From an uncultured Chitinophagaceae bacterium (GTDB lineage: Bacteria; Bacteroidota; Bacteroidia; Chitinophagales; Chitinophagaceae): a stretch of DNA of 64,000 nt. The stretch lies in the NCBI GenBank assembly GCA_937958995.1, contig CALGAP010000005.1, positions 288,365 to 352,364 of the forward strand, in the 5' to 3' direction. The translations under genes were made by a program, and so were the position numbers. The notes beneath the pieces are model-generated. The model made no database searches. It was not told the DNA's origin and saw only the letters and a program-made list of their open reading frames with translations. The stretch's first letter is position 1; each line of letters opens with the position of its first letter. Shown here in pieces: positions 53,521-62,351 of the stretch.

Positions 53521-54045
53521 TTAGTATTTCGCCGCCTTTTGCTGTGCTTCTTTGATCAAACCATATACATCAGAAACCACCCAGCGCTCTGCCAGCTTAC
53601 CTTTTTCAACACGATAAATAGCGATGCCCTTGAGCGCAATCGGCTGGCCCGTGGGCGGAACGTCTATGCCGGGAAACTGGTTGCTGTACGTGCCCTTCAT
53701 GGTCCAGCGCACCACTACCCTGTCTCTTTCCGCAACCAGATCATCCACTTCGTATTTTGCATCGGGTACGGCTTTGCGCAAAGCATCGTAGTATGCCCTG
53801 AATGCTTTAGGTCCGGACGGTGTGCCCTTTGGCCAGTCGTGCGACAGGAAATTGGGTGATAACACTTCATCGGCATAATTCATGTTCCAGTTTACATACA
53901 CTTCGTGGTAAAAGCGTTGGAGCAGCTCTTTATTGGCGCGCGTTTCTGCAGTAGGATCTTTCGGCCTGGCTAAAACACTTACGCAAATAGCTACCAGGCC
54001 CAACATGGCTGTAATGAAATAGACTTTGTTCATCATAATGCTCAT
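53521..54045 (-). CDS. Secreted SnoaL-like ester cyclase/nuclear transport factor 2 fold protein
   Basis: The product has 174 residues with a signal peptide (in-frame ATGs at 54045, 54036 and 54033 are all possible). It has the SnoaL landmarks ANKELLQRFYHEVYVNWN, then FLSHDWPKGTPSGPKAFRAY, DAKYEVDDLVAERDRVVVRW, FPGIDVPPTGQPIALKGIAI and YRVEKGKLAERW. SnoaL-type folds carry cyclases, dehydratases and ring-opening hydrolases, and many have no known function. The AraC gene lies upstream on the same strand, ending about 60 bases before this start. Confidence 0.82.
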   Translation of the reverse strand: MSIMMNKVYFITAMLGLVAICVSVLARPKDPTAETRANKELLQRFYHEVYVNWNMNYADEVLSPNFLSHDWPKGTPSGPKAFRAYYDALRKAVPDAKYEVDDLVAERDRVVVRWTMKGTYSNQFPGIDVPPTGQPIALKGIAIYRVEKGKLAERWVVSDVYGLIKEAQQKAAKY

Positions 54046-54106
54046 TTAGTGGTTCATTATGTGGCAAAGTTGAAAACGGCTGCCCGCAAAAACTTGTACA
54101 AAACTG

Positions 54107-54790
54107 CTATACTTTGAGACCGAGGAAGGGATTTACGCCAAACATGTTGGAGAAGACCTTATGGAAATGCGCAGAATCAGCAAATCCTGCAAAATGTGCG
54201 CTGGACGTCAGCGATTCGCCGACGCTTACCTGCGATACTGCCAGGCACATTTTCTTCCACAAAATATATTGATGAACAGATATACCCGCTTCTTCCTTGA
54301 AGAGATGGGCAAGGCGGCTTTCGGAAAGACAAGCAATTTTACTGAGTTGCTTCACAGTTAAAGCCTCTGTATTGGATTCAATTGCTTCGATACATTCATG
54401 AATTCGGGCATCTACGCCATTGGTTTTAGCATTTATGCTCTCTCTCAAATACCGTCCGTCAAAAAATAGCTCGATTTGCCGGGGATGGACGATCACATCC
54501 TGCTTTTCTTCAGGCGCATATATTTCGGTAATAATTTTACCTACGCGAGATAGCGGGTCAACAAACAGCAATTCACAAGCTGCTTCATAACACCGGAAAC
54601 TATGAGGTAGCCAGGAAGGAATCAGCACCGACTTTATACCTGTGTATTTAGTTTCCTTAGTCTCTATATCAAAAAATCCATCCCGGCAATAAACGGCTTC
54701 AATCGCATAGTGCCTATGCGATTTGGTCTGGTAATTCGATTTTACCAAAATGCCGTAGCCATCCTCTAAGTTTAATTGCCTGATGGACAT
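54107..54790 (-). CDS. AraC-family transcriptional regulator
   Basis: The product has 227 residues from ATG 54790 (an upstream frame lacks support). The N-terminal part resembles a cupin-like sensor (YQTKSHRHYAIEAVYCRDGF, FDIETKETKYTGIKSVLIP). The C-terminal AraC DNA-binding domain has two helix-turn-helix motifs: LTVKQLSKIACLSESRLAHL and SLTSSAHFAGFADSAHFHKVF split across the second. It is on the same strand as the SnoaL gene and just upstream, so it may regulate it. Effector unknown. Confidence 0.85.
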   Translation of the reverse strand: MSIRQLNLEDGYGILVKSNYQTKSHRHYAIEAVYCRDGFFDIETKETKYTGIKSVLIPSWLPHSFRCYEAACELLFVDPLSRVGKIITEIYAPEEKQDVIVHPRQIELFFDGRYLRESINAKTNGVDARIHECIEAIESNTEALTVKQLSKIACLSESRLAHLFKEEAGISVHQYILWKKMCLAVSQVSVGESLTSSAHFAGFADSAHFHKVFSNMFGVNPFLGLKV

Positions 54791-55017
54791 AATCAGCGTC
54801 TTTAGGTTCACACGCTGCAAAAATAATTTATAAGCCTTTACCTTAGTCCACGTGGCCGTACCGCCAATCGCTGCCAGGCTAAGACTGACCTTACTCAGTC
54901 GCGGAATTGATTCTGCTTAGAAAAATTTTTCCTTCGTCTGCCCATAAGTTTTCTGCCAGTTGATTGTCATCATAGAAAATGTGCCACCACCGCCGGTAAT
55001 TTCGTAGAAAATTTTGT

Positions 55018-55854
55018 ATGAAGACCATTCTCGCTGCCACCGATTTTTCCGCTGCGGCGCATAACGCCTGCGTATATGCCGCCTCGCTGGCAAAAGTTTT
55101 TGATGCAAGACTGGTAGTGTATCACGCCTACCAGGAGATGTTTACTCCCGCTTTGGAGACAACCGTCTTCACCGCCACACCCGAAGCCAGGAGAATTTCG
55201 GAAGAACGATTATCGCGTGAAGCGGCCTCGCTTGATCTTTTTGGTCAATTGTCGGTGGATACTGTTATGGAAGATGCCGACCCCGCATTCGGGATACAGG
55301 AAGCCGCCGTCAACTGCAGGGCCGACGTAATCATAGTGGGCATGAAAGCACTCGGTAAAGGCATGCGAAGAATACTGGGCAGCACGGTAACGTCGCTGAT
55401 TGCGAAAGTGGAAGTACCCATTATCGTGGTGCCGGAAGATTACCAGTCGGGGCGCCTGAAGACCATTGCCTTCGCCACCGATACTGATGCTGATCTATTG
55501 ACCGACGTGCATGTTCTTAGAGTGCTCCGCGAATTGGGAGAAAGATTTTCCTGCAAGCTCTACCTTGTGCACGTGGCCAAAGATGAAATGCAAGAAGCAT
55601 TTGAAGTGCTTAACCCGCCCACCAGGATCAGCAAGATTGTGAGTTCGCTGGAGCCGGTATTTCAACCCATCACAGGCAAGAAAGTAACCAGGGCGCTGAA
55701 TGATTTTGTAGATGAACATCAAATAGACGTGCTGGCGTTGCTTCCGCATAAACATTCACTGCTGGGGCGATGGTTTATGAAAAGCACTACCGTGAAGATG
55801 GTTTTTGATGCAAAAATTCCTTTGCTGATTCTGCCAACCGCAGAGGAAAAATGA
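55018..55854 (+). CDS. Tandem universal stress protein (UspA-like)
   Basis: The product has 278 residues with two UspA domains. The first (about 1-145) has ILAATDFSAAAHNACVYAA, and the G-x2-G-x9-G-[ST] nucleotide motif in GMKALGKGMRRILGSTVTS. The second (about 148-278) has TIAFATDTDADLLTDVHVL but a changed motif near the end (HKHSLLGRWFMKSTTVKMVF). ATP may therefore bind only the first half. Cytosolic stress protein; exact role unknown. It ends 3 bases before the stop of pncA on the other strand. Confidence 0.85.
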   Translation: MKTILAATDFSAAAHNACVYAASLAKVFDARLVVYHAYQEMFTPALETTVFTATPEARRISEERLSREAASLDLFGQLSVDTVMEDADPAFGIQEAAVNCRADVIIVGMKALGKGMRRILGSTVTSLIAKVEVPIIVVPEDYQSGRLKTIAFATDTDADLLTDVHVLRVLRELGERFSCKLYLVHVAKDEMQEAFEVLNPPTRISKIVSSLEPVFQPITGKKVTRALNDFVDEHQIDVLALLPHKHSLLGRWFMKSTTVKMVFDAKIPLLILPTAEEK

Positions 55855-55857
55855 TCC

Positions 55858-56463
55858 TTATATCGAATTGCTGTCAATCACCAATCCGCCTTTGGCGGTA
55901 AACTGGCCAAGCAGTTTTTTATATTCTTCGGCATTCAATGGCCGGGCTGCATCTTCAATGAACCAGGTCCTAAATTTTTCCGCCAGGCTATCCATAGCAG
56001 AATAGTAGACGCAGATATCGCCTGCCAGGCCGGTGAGATAAACTTCGGTCGCGCCTTTTTCGCGAAGGTATCCCGCAAGACCAGTTGATTTACGACGCCC
56101 GTTATCATAAAAACCGCTGTAGCTATCAATTTCGGGATCAGTACCCTTGCGGAATATGGCTTCGATCCTGTTTGTATTCAACGCTGCGGGAAAATCAGCG
56201 CCCTTTGTGCCTTGCACGCAGTGAGCTGGCCATAGTGTTTGTGGCAGTCCGTTAAGATCGATCACTTCAAAAGGCTTCTTACCCTTGTGATTCGAAGCAA
56301 AGCTTTTGTGATTATGCGGATGCCAGTCTTGCGTGGCGATTACCAAATCAAACTCGTCCTGTATTTGATTGATGACCGGTATTACAGCATCGCCCCCGGG
56401 CACGGGAAGCGAGCCGGCCGGTAAAAAATCGTTTTGCACGTCAACTATTATCAGCGTTTTCAT
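55858..56463 (-). CDS. pncA: Nicotinamidase PncA
   Basis: The product has 201 residues starting at 56463. PncA hydrolyses nicotinamide to nicotinate in the NAD salvage pathway. The catalytic triad appears as Asp8 in IVDVQNDF, Lys106 in FRKGTDPEIDSYSG and Cys151 in GLAGDICVYYSAMDSL. The metal ligands appear as Asp46 and His48 in TQDWHPHNH, with His81 in WPAHCVQG. The start lies inside the 3' end of pncB (23-base overlap), so the two genes should be translationally coupled. Next step in the pathway is provided by that gene. Confidence 0.95.
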   Translation of the reverse strand: MKTLIIVDVQNDFLPAGSLPVPGGDAVIPVINQIQDEFDLVIATQDWHPHNHKSFASNHKGKKPFEVIDLNGLPQTLWPAHCVQGTKGADFPAALNTNRIEAIFRKGTDPEIDSYSGFYDNGRRKSTGLAGYLREKGATEVYLTGLAGDICVYYSAMDSLAEKFRTWFIEDAARPLNAEEYKKLLGQFTAKGGLVIDSNSI

Positions 56464-57877
56464 CAAAGTGGTGTTTATGCTCTTCAATCATTTTTTCTCT
56501 TAGGTCTAACAGTTTTTTGCTAACGCTTGTTTTATAAATATGCGGAAATTCAAAACGCTTATACTCTGCCGGAAGTAAGGCCAATCGCTTCTGTGCATAA
56601 GCACGAATATCGGTTATTGATTGTTCGGGTATCACTCGCTTGCCATTCTCCATCACCTTCACAAGCATGGTTTCTTTCTTATACTTTCCAACTGATAGCG
56701 ACTGTCCGGGTTCAAAGGGATTGCAAATAATATCTGCTTCTGTTTCTTCATCCAGCACCACTGCATCTGCTCCGAAGAATTGGCCATTGTCATCCAGCAC
56801 GCGCAACACCTGCTTTACGCCCGGCAATGTTGTTTTCTGAATAGTTTCAGAAATTTTCAGCCTTGGTTTGCCGCCGGCCATGCTCAGTTTGTACACGCCA
56901 TCCAGCGCACCATCAGGATAGCCAGTTACCAGTTTAGTGCCCACGCCGAAAATATCTACCGGAGCGCCTTGCTCCAGCACGCTTTTGATCACGTATTCAT
57001 CCAGCTGATTCGAAGCAACAATCTTCACATAGTGCAAGCCTGCTTCATCCAGCATTCTCCGTGCTTCTTTCGCCAGCCAGGCAAGGTCGCCGCTGTCGAG
57101 CCTGATGCCGGCCAAGTTATGACCATCCTGCTCCATTTCTTTGGCAACGGTGATGGCATTGGGAATGCCGCTTTTCAACGTGTTGTAAGTATCAACAAGG
57201 AAAACGCAGTTATCAGGGCGACTTTTGGCGAAAGCGCGAAATGCTTCCAGTTCTGAATCGAAACTTTCAATAAATGAATGCGCCATAGTGCCAGCCACCG
57301 GGATATTGTATAACTGCCCGGCGTACACATCGCTGGTGCTGGTGAAGCCTCCTATTGCAGCGGCGCGGGCTGCTAATATTCCGCCTGGCCCCTGCGCACG
57401 ACGAAGACCAAAATCGCTCAGCTCGCCATTGCCCGCCACATATTTCATGCGCGCAGCTTTAGTGGCGATAAGCGACTCGAAATTGAGGATGTTCAACAGC
57501 AAGGTTTCCACCAATTGCGCTTCAAATTGCGAACCTTGCACGCGCAGTATGGGTGTATTGGGGAAAACCACTTCGCCCTCGCGCACAGAGCACACCGTAC
57601 CTTTAAATCGAAATTTTCCAAGGAATTCAATATAGTCCTTATTGAAATTGAGCGATTGCAAATGACCGATATCCTCGTCGGTAAAACGCAGTGTTTCGAG
57701 GCAGTGCAACACATCTTCCAGGCCCGCAAAAATCACATAGCCTCCCTTGTAAGGCAGTTTCCTGAAGAAGTAATCGAAACAAACAGGCACATCATTTTTC
57801 TTCCATACATGGTACACTTCTCCCATTGTCAACTCGTACAAATCGGTGTAGCTGGCGCTGAGGGTGTATGATAACAT
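56441..57877 (-). CDS. pncB: Nicotinate phosphoribosyltransferase PncB
   Basis: The product has 478 residues. It makes nicotinate mononucleotide from nicotinate and PRPP (ATP-driven) in the Preiss-Handler pathway. Family landmarks include YTDLYELTMGEVYH, FGLRRAQGPGG, GFTSTSDVYAGQ, VAGTMAHSFIESFDSE, FLVDTYNTLKSGIPNAI and GIRLDSGDLAWLAKEARRML, and the conserved His of TMAHSF that is phosphorylated in the family. It lies first on the transcript, pncA second. A T-rich upstream stretch 57890-57925 may hold a -7-like box (TATCTTTT on the minus strand). A palindrome at 58071-58084 is shared by the divergent gene. Confidence 0.95.
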   Translation of the reverse strand: MLSYTLSASYTDLYELTMGEVYHVWKKNDVPVCFDYFFRKLPYKGGYVIFAGLEDVLHCLETLRFTDEDIGHLQSLNFNKDYIEFLGKFRFKGTVCSVREGEVVFPNTPILRVQGSQFEAQLVETLLLNILNFESLIATKAARMKYVAGNGELSDFGLRRAQGPGGILAARAAAIGGFTSTSDVYAGQLYNIPVAGTMAHSFIESFDSELEAFRAFAKSRPDNCVFLVDTYNTLKSGIPNAITVAKEMEQDGHNLAGIRLDSGDLAWLAKEARRMLDEAGLHYVKIVASNQLDEYVIKSVLEQGAPVDIFGVGTKLVTGYPDGALDGVYKLSMAGGKPRLKISETIQKTTLPGVKQVLRVLDDNGQFFGADAVVLDEETEADIICNPFEPGQSLSVGKYKKETMLVKVMENGKRVIPEQSITDIRAYAQKRLALLPAEYKRFEFPHIYKTSVSKKLLDLREKMIEEHKHHFDENADNS

Positions 57878-58070
57878 AGACGACTGACTTTAAATAAAAA
57901 TAAAAGATAAGGATAATTCTTATGAAGGTCGCCAGAGGGGCGCTGGCTAGTTCCTGAAAACTATCATTCACGATAATGATGCATGTCATTGCCCGGCCAT
58001 TCAACCTTAAACACCTTTATAGGAAAAATTATATCGGCGCAACACATCTGCATCTATTAATAACACATTT

Positions 58071-58084
58071 ACCCATATATGGGT
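58071..58084. promoter_or_regulatory. Perfect 14-bp palindrome between pncB and the L,D-transpeptidase gene
   Basis: The sequence is ACCCATATATGGGT, 31 bases upstream of the transpeptidase ATG at 58116 and about 190 bases from the pncB start. A perfect even palindrome in a divergent gap is a typical dimeric repressor operator, but no regulator gene lies beside it. Which gene it controls is not decided. Confidence 0.5.
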
Positions 58085-58115
58085 CAATAAACAAATAAAA
58101 AGCAAGCGAACAATA

Positions 58116-59474
58116 ATGACCACGTTCAAAAAAATAGGGACATGTATGTTGTGCCTGCTGATGGTTTCGTTTGCACGGGCGCAGGCTGATAAGGATCTCG
58201 ATTTTCCTTCGCAGGTAAAACAGTTCTATTCCGTATTTCCCGGTGAGTATGCGTGGCTTGGCAACAACCAGGCTTTGCAACAATTCTTCAATTACCTCGA
58301 CAGCGCCGCTTATCTCGGTCTCGATGCGAAAGATTATCAATACAACTATATCAGCAGATTTCGCGCGGGCAAAATTTCTCTCACCAATCGCCAGGATTCT
58401 TTGTCTGCCGACTATCACATTACCGATGCAGCCATACATTTTTTCAGAGACGTGATGGTGGGTAACCGGCCGCCCGCAATTGGATACAATGGCCTGAACT
58501 ATTCGCCTGATTGGTCATTAGTGCCTTCGATGTTGAGCGCCTCGCTTTGCATATTTCACTTTGAATTTTTACTGCAAAACTGCGAGCCGCGCTCTGCTGA
58601 GTACCTCGCGTTGAAGAACCAGGTGATCGAACACAACAAGATACTGAATGATACCGCCTACAGAAAAACTGTTTTGGGAAATCGAAATGATAACAAGCAG
58701 ACGATTGCGACCTACAAGGATCAGTTAGCGGGGCTGAACAGGGCTATCAATACGGTGCGCTGGCTGGATGATATAAGACAGGCAAATCAGCACATCATAG
58801 TGGTGAATGTTCCCTCAGCCAGCTTACTTGTCTTTAGCCCCCAGGGAGTTGCGATAGAGTCGAAGGTGATTGTGGGACAAAGGACTCATCGCACTCCCAC
58901 ACTTTGCAGCAAGATAGAAGACGTAGTGATGTATCCTTACTGGATGGTGCCGAAAAGCATTGCCACCAAAGAATTGCTCCCCCATATAAAACGCAATCCT
59001 GCCTACCTCGATGCCAACGGCTACCAGGTAGTGAATGATAAAGGAAAAGTATTGAACCCCTACTTGATCAACTGGAACAGCCTGAGCACGTCTTATTTTC
59101 CTTATACGCTGCGACAAAGCACCGGTTGCGACAATTCGCTGGGCATTGTAAAACTGAATTTTTACAATCCCTTCACCGTGTACCTGCACGATACGCCTGC
59201 GAAAAAACTGTTTGAATATAGTAAGCGCTTTTACAGTCATGGCTGTGTGCGGGTGGAAAAAGCCGTTGAACTGGCGAAGCTGGCGGCGAAAGAAAAAGCT
59301 GGTTTTATAGACAGCCTGGTTGACAAAGGCTGCCTGCCCGACCAGGAACCTATAGTGATTCCCGTGCAGGAGAAAATTCCGGTATTCATTCTTTACAATA
59401 CCGCGTGGATCGACTCTACTGGAAAAGTAAGTTTTTATGAAGATGTGTATGCGAGATTTGCCGTAAAAAAATAA
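58116..59474 (+). CDS. L,D-transpeptidase (YkuD/YcbB-like), exported
   Basis: The product has 452 residues with a signal peptide (MTTFKKIGTCMLCLLMVSF, cleaved near ARA). A peptidoglycan-binding-like/scaffold region comes first (about 25-240). The YkuD domain (about 245-450) follows, with SHGCVRV carrying the nucleophile Cys377 and His. The usual order is HxGxxxx(S/T)HGC(I/V)R; the first His region here is in IVGQRTHRTPTL. The enzyme forms 3-3 crosslinks or attaches lipoprotein to peptidoglycan. A YcbB-type layout is likely. The next gene downstream is a small lipoprotein, so an envelope-maintenance locus is plausible. Confidence 0.88.
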   Translation: MTTFKKIGTCMLCLLMVSFARAQADKDLDFPSQVKQFYSVFPGEYAWLGNNQALQQFFNYLDSAAYLGLDAKDYQYNYISRFRAGKISLTNRQDSLSADYHITDAAIHFFRDVMVGNRPPAIGYNGLNYSPDWSLVPSMLSASLCIFHFEFLLQNCEPRSAEYLALKNQVIEHNKILNDTAYRKTVLGNRNDNKQTIATYKDQLAGLNRAINTVRWLDDIRQANQHIIVVNVPSASLLVFSPQGVAIESKVIVGQRTHRTPTLCSKIEDVVMYPYWMVPKSIATKELLPHIKRNPAYLDANGYQVVNDKGKVLNPYLINWNSLSTSYFPYTLRQSTGCDNSLGIVKLNFYNPFTVYLHDTPAKKLFEYSKRFYSHGCVRVEKAVELAKLAAKEKAGFIDSLVDKGCLPDQEPIVIPVQEKIPVFILYNTAWIDSTGKVSFYEDVYARFAVKK

Positions 59475-59645
59475 TCTCAAATTTCATCCATCACCAATAC
59501 CGCTACAACTTTTGTTTTACAAATTTCCGCCATGCCCGGTAAGAAATTATTGAAAAATGCTGATGAAAATTTCTTGTCGGCGTGACAGCCATCATACTTC
59601 CGCGCTATGACGTGGCTCTACCTTAGCATCACAAAACGATGTTGT

Positions 59646-60293
59646 ATGAAAACGCTAATGACAACTGCGGGTATGGTGCTGTTGCTCACTGCCTGCACCT
59701 CCACGCGCATCACGCATTCCTGGAGTGCGGGCGATAAACCAATTCAGAAATTCAACAAGATACTCGTGCTCGGCCTCAACAACGAAGCCGACGTACGCAT
59801 CCGTGAAAATATGGAAAAACACCTGGTCGGCGACCTGCGCGACATGGGCATCACTGCCGTCAGCGCCGTGCAGGAATATGGCCCCAAAGCCTTTGACAAA
59901 CTGGACGAAGAAGCCGCGCTCAGTAAATTAAAGAACAGCGGTTTCGATGCCGTGATCACTATTGTGTTGCTTGATAAATCAAAAGAGCGCCGGTACGTAC
60001 CCGGACATGTAATGTACACTCCGTATGCCGTGTACCACTACCGTTTCTGGGGTTACTACAGAACCATGTATGCGCGTGTGTATACGCCAGGTTATTATAC
60101 CTATGACACCAGGTATTTCTGGGAAAGCAATTTGTACCATCTCGGCACCGGAGATTTGTTGTACTCAGCTCAGTCGGAATCTTTTGAACCTTCGTCTACA
60201 GAATCGCTGGCGCACAAGTACGGAAAGATGATTGTGCAGGATATGGTGAAGAAGGGCGTGTTGATGAAGGATGATGCGGTGGCAGCGAAGTGA
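59646..60293 (+). CDS. Small lipoprotein (DUF4136-like)
   Basis: The product has 215 residues from ATG 59646. It has a type II signal peptide with lipobox LLTAC (MKTLMTTAGMVLLLTACTST). The mature part begins RITHSWSAGDKPIQKFNKIL and includes a regular alpha/beta DUF4136-like pattern (VLGLNNEADVRIRENMEKHL, AVQEYGPKAFDKLDEEAALS), then an aromatic stretch (FWGYYRTMYARVYTPGYYTY). No enzymatic motif is seen. It is a single transcription unit ended by the terminator at 60318-60342. Confidence 0.78.
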   Translation: MKTLMTTAGMVLLLTACTSTRITHSWSAGDKPIQKFNKILVLGLNNEADVRIRENMEKHLVGDLRDMGITAVSAVQEYGPKAFDKLDEEAALSKLKNSGFDAVITIVLLDKSKERRYVPGHVMYTPYAVYHYRFWGYYRTMYARVYTPGYYTYDTRYFWESNLYHLGTGDLLYSAQSESFEPSSTESLAHKYGKMIVQDMVKKGVLMKDDAVAAK

Positions 60294-60317
60294 TTACGGG
60301 TTATAATGGTGGAAGAT

Positions 60318-60342
60318 CGGCCCCGGCGGGGGCCGTTTTTTT
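60318..60342 (+). terminator. Rho-independent terminator after the lipoprotein gene
   Basis: CGGCCCC (60318-60324) pairs with GGGGCCG (60329-60335) around a GGCG loop and is followed by seven T. It lies 25 bases past the stop at 60293. Confidence 0.9.
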
Positions 60343-60404
60343 CATCAAGGCTGCCATCCACGGCAAATGGCAACTGCATTATTTATAGGGTGGCTTCACA
60401 AGCG

Positions 60405-61802
60405 TCACCGCTCAATCAATGCGAGCAACTGCGCATACACCTCTCCCGGCCGGTTGGCGCGTCTTTCAACAATGTTACCATGCCTGTCGATAATCGCATA
60501 ATGCGGAATACCGTTGATGCCAAACAATTTATCAGCTTCTTTCAGCATGGTTTCATTCAACAAATAATGCTCGCCCTCTATGCCTAATTGCTGCCGGGCA
60601 TTTAACCACGCCTTTTCCGAATCGTTATAACCAAAATACAGGAACACGACATCCTTGTCTTTTAGTTTGCGCTTTAAAATAGCGGCATTGGGCATTTCGG
60701 TGCGACAAGGCACGCACCAGCTTGCCCAAAAATCAACATAGATTACTTTTCCTTTGTATTTTCTGAAGATTTGTTGAAGCGCACTTTCGCTGACGTTAAC
60801 AGTGCCGGATGCCTGGGCCGGATTCATGTATTCATTCCGGCGGTTGATAACCCATCTTTTCAACATGGGGTCTTGCACGGCTTTATCGTACATGGCAAAC
60901 AGTGGACTGTAGACACTATCCGGCGACTTGAACAGAGATGCCATGAACCTGGTCAAATAAACCGCCCTTGTATTTCCTTTAAGCAAATTTCCCTCTGCCA
61001 CTGCCGAGAACAAGTCTGTTATCGTGAGACGTTTTTTGCCATTTTGGGTAAAGTAATATCTCACATAAAAATCCACCAGGTCGTTGTATTCAGCCGTATT
61101 CATCGCTGCGTATTCATCGTCTATTCCGTTCACCATAATTTTAGACACGATGACTTCATCCAAAGAATCTTGCTTAAGATTCTCCACCAAAGTCCGTTCA
61201 TACGCCTCATATACATAGCTGGATCGAAGCCAGTGGTAATATTCATCAGACAGGTGATGTGTCTGCCTGTATGAATCCAGTTGCTGCAACTTGAAATTGG
61301 TAAATGCGATGCGGCAGGCCAGAACGGAATCGACATTATTCAGCCGGATCTTATCCAAATAGTTCACTTTTTCGTAGTATTTGTCACTCTGTTCTTTAAT
61401 GAAAGCCGAATAATTGAAATCATCGGCACCCTCCCCGACTGCTGTCAAAGGATAATTTTTTGAAAAGTCAGCTATCAACTGCACTTTGCTGCCACTGATC
61501 AGTTCAAACGGCTGGATATGGTCTTTGTCGGCACGAATGTACCAGGTGCCAATAGCGTATTCCGGCACGGTTGCGCGGAATTGCCCCTCTTTATCGATGG
61601 TGATTTGTACCCTATTGTCACGCCATGCCCTTGAAAAATTGTGAAACCCTCCTGTCTCGGTGAGATAAAATACCGTGTCCTTATAATGCTTTGCTATTCC
61701 ATAAATCTCCACCTGTGCACTTGCCCCAATGCCGGCAGAGCAAATCAACAGCAGGGTTAATGATGTTAGTAGCGAACAATAGTATTTGGTGTGAAAGTTC
61801 AT
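60405..61802 (-). CDS. TlpA/ResA-like thiol-disulfide oxidoreductase with N-terminal DUF4369-type region
   Basis: The product has 465 residues with a signal peptide (about 1-28). An N-terminal beta-rich domain (about 30-125, VEIYGIAKHYKDTVFYLTET) resembles those on other Bacteroidota TlpA proteins. A helical linker follows, then a thioredoxin fold (about 345-465) with the active site W362-C363-V-P-C366 and a cis-Pro loop GIPHYAIIDRHG. It keeps cysteines reduced in the periplasm, for example in cytochrome c assembly. The possible small gene at 61829 sits 26 bases upstream on the same strand and may share its transcript. Confidence 0.87.
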   Translation of the reverse strand: MNFHTKYYCSLLTSLTLLLICSAGIGASAQVEIYGIAKHYKDTVFYLTETGGFHNFSRAWRDNRVQITIDKEGQFRATVPEYAIGTWYIRADKDHIQPFELISGSKVQLIADFSKNYPLTAVGEGADDFNYSAFIKEQSDKYYEKVNYLDKIRLNNVDSVLACRIAFTNFKLQQLDSYRQTHHLSDEYYHWLRSSYVYEAYERTLVENLKQDSLDEVIVSKIMVNGIDDEYAAMNTAEYNDLVDFYVRYYFTQNGKKRLTITDLFSAVAEGNLLKGNTRAVYLTRFMASLFKSPDSVYSPLFAMYDKAVQDPMLKRWVINRRNEYMNPAQASGTVNVSESALQQIFRKYKGKVIYVDFWASWCVPCRTEMPNAAILKRKLKDKDVVFLYFGYNDSEKAWLNARQQLGIEGEHYLLNETMLKEADKLFGINGIPHYAIIDRHGNIVERRANRPGEVYAQLLALIER

Positions 61803-61828
61803 GTACTTTGAAAGCCTGGGTTACTAAT

Positions 61829-62023
61829 TTAAAGAGAATCCGGGTTATTCGGGGGCGCATTTTGACGAGGAGGTTGCGCTACGCGGTTTATGATAATAAA
61901 AAAGCGGCCTTCCAGCCGCTCACCAGTGATCCCGCTGGGAGTTTTAACCTCCAACATAAAACATTGTCGTCCAAGGACTTGTATGCCAAGATCAACAACA
62001 CATACCCGATTCCCTACCCTCAT
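61829..62023 (-). CDS. Possible small gene (64 aa) or small RNA upstream of the TlpA-like gene
   Basis: The frame opens MRVGNRVCVVDLGIQVLGRQ and continues MLEVKTPSGITGERLEGRFF, with protein-like character but no recognised family. An exact TAnnTTTG -7 box (TATCTTTG, minus strand, 62078-62071) lies about 45 bases upstream. A hairpin followed by an A/T run, AGCGGC/GCCGCT, sits at 61903-61920 within the second half of the frame. If that hairpin ends transcription, the unit is instead a small RNA of about 170 bases and the frame is chance. Both readings fit, so the confidence is low. Confidence 0.4.
   Translation of the reverse strand: MRVGNRVCVVDLGIQVLGRQCFMLEVKTPSGITGERLEGRFFIIINRVAQPPRQNAPPNNPDSL
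61896..61920 (-). terminator. Hairpin plus T-run on the minus strand
   Basis: The 6-bp stem AGCGGC/GCCGCT (61903-61908 and 61915-61920) has a six-base loop, and the A-run 61896-61902 is a T-run on the minus strand. It would end minus-strand transcripts from about 62065. It could instead be a hairpin in a coding region. Confidence 0.45.
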
Positions 62024-62070
62024 TTTTTGTTATGATTTGATGCGTTTTTAAGGCAAAGAACTACAGGACT

Positions 62071-62078
62071 CAAAGATA
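62071..62078 (-). promoter_or_regulatory. -7 element upstream of the possible small gene
   Basis: On the minus strand the bases read TATCTTTG, an exact match to TAnnTTTG. The transcript would start near 62065. No TTG at 19-20 bases was found. It supports either the small gene or the small RNA reading at 61829-62023. Confidence 0.4.
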
Positions 62079-62180
62079 CAAATAGCACAACTCCATATTA
62101 TCGATCCATAAAACAATTTTACTGGGTCATAAACTGTCGCGCCTGCAACGCTGGGCAAAAACTATGGCAGGTACGATACG

Positions 62181-62233
62181 TTGGTCCTGTGCTAAGCTAC
62201 CACGCGTAGCGTTTTGTCGCGTGGATGCACCAA
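62181..62233. other. Extended stem-loop element upstream of the OLD-like ATPase gene
   Basis: CCACGCG (62200-62206) pairs with CGCGTGG (62218-62224) around an 11-base loop. GTGC (62189-62192) pairs with GCAC (62227-62230), and an outer TTG/CAA (62181-62183 and 62231-62233) can close the stem. This forms one 53-base structured element, about 120 bases upstream of the ATPase ATG. It could be a regulatory RNA structure, an operator, or a DNA structure linked to the gene. No strong T-run follows on either strand, so a simple terminator is less likely. Confidence 0.45.
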
Positions 62234-62351
62234 CTGCACAGCCGCTCCCTGGATTAGCATACCTGAATCAGATCAAAAATTATGACGAGTGGCGTATAGC
62301 CGAGATTTTTAATATCTTAGAATACCCCTAATAGGTACTAAACCACTAAAC

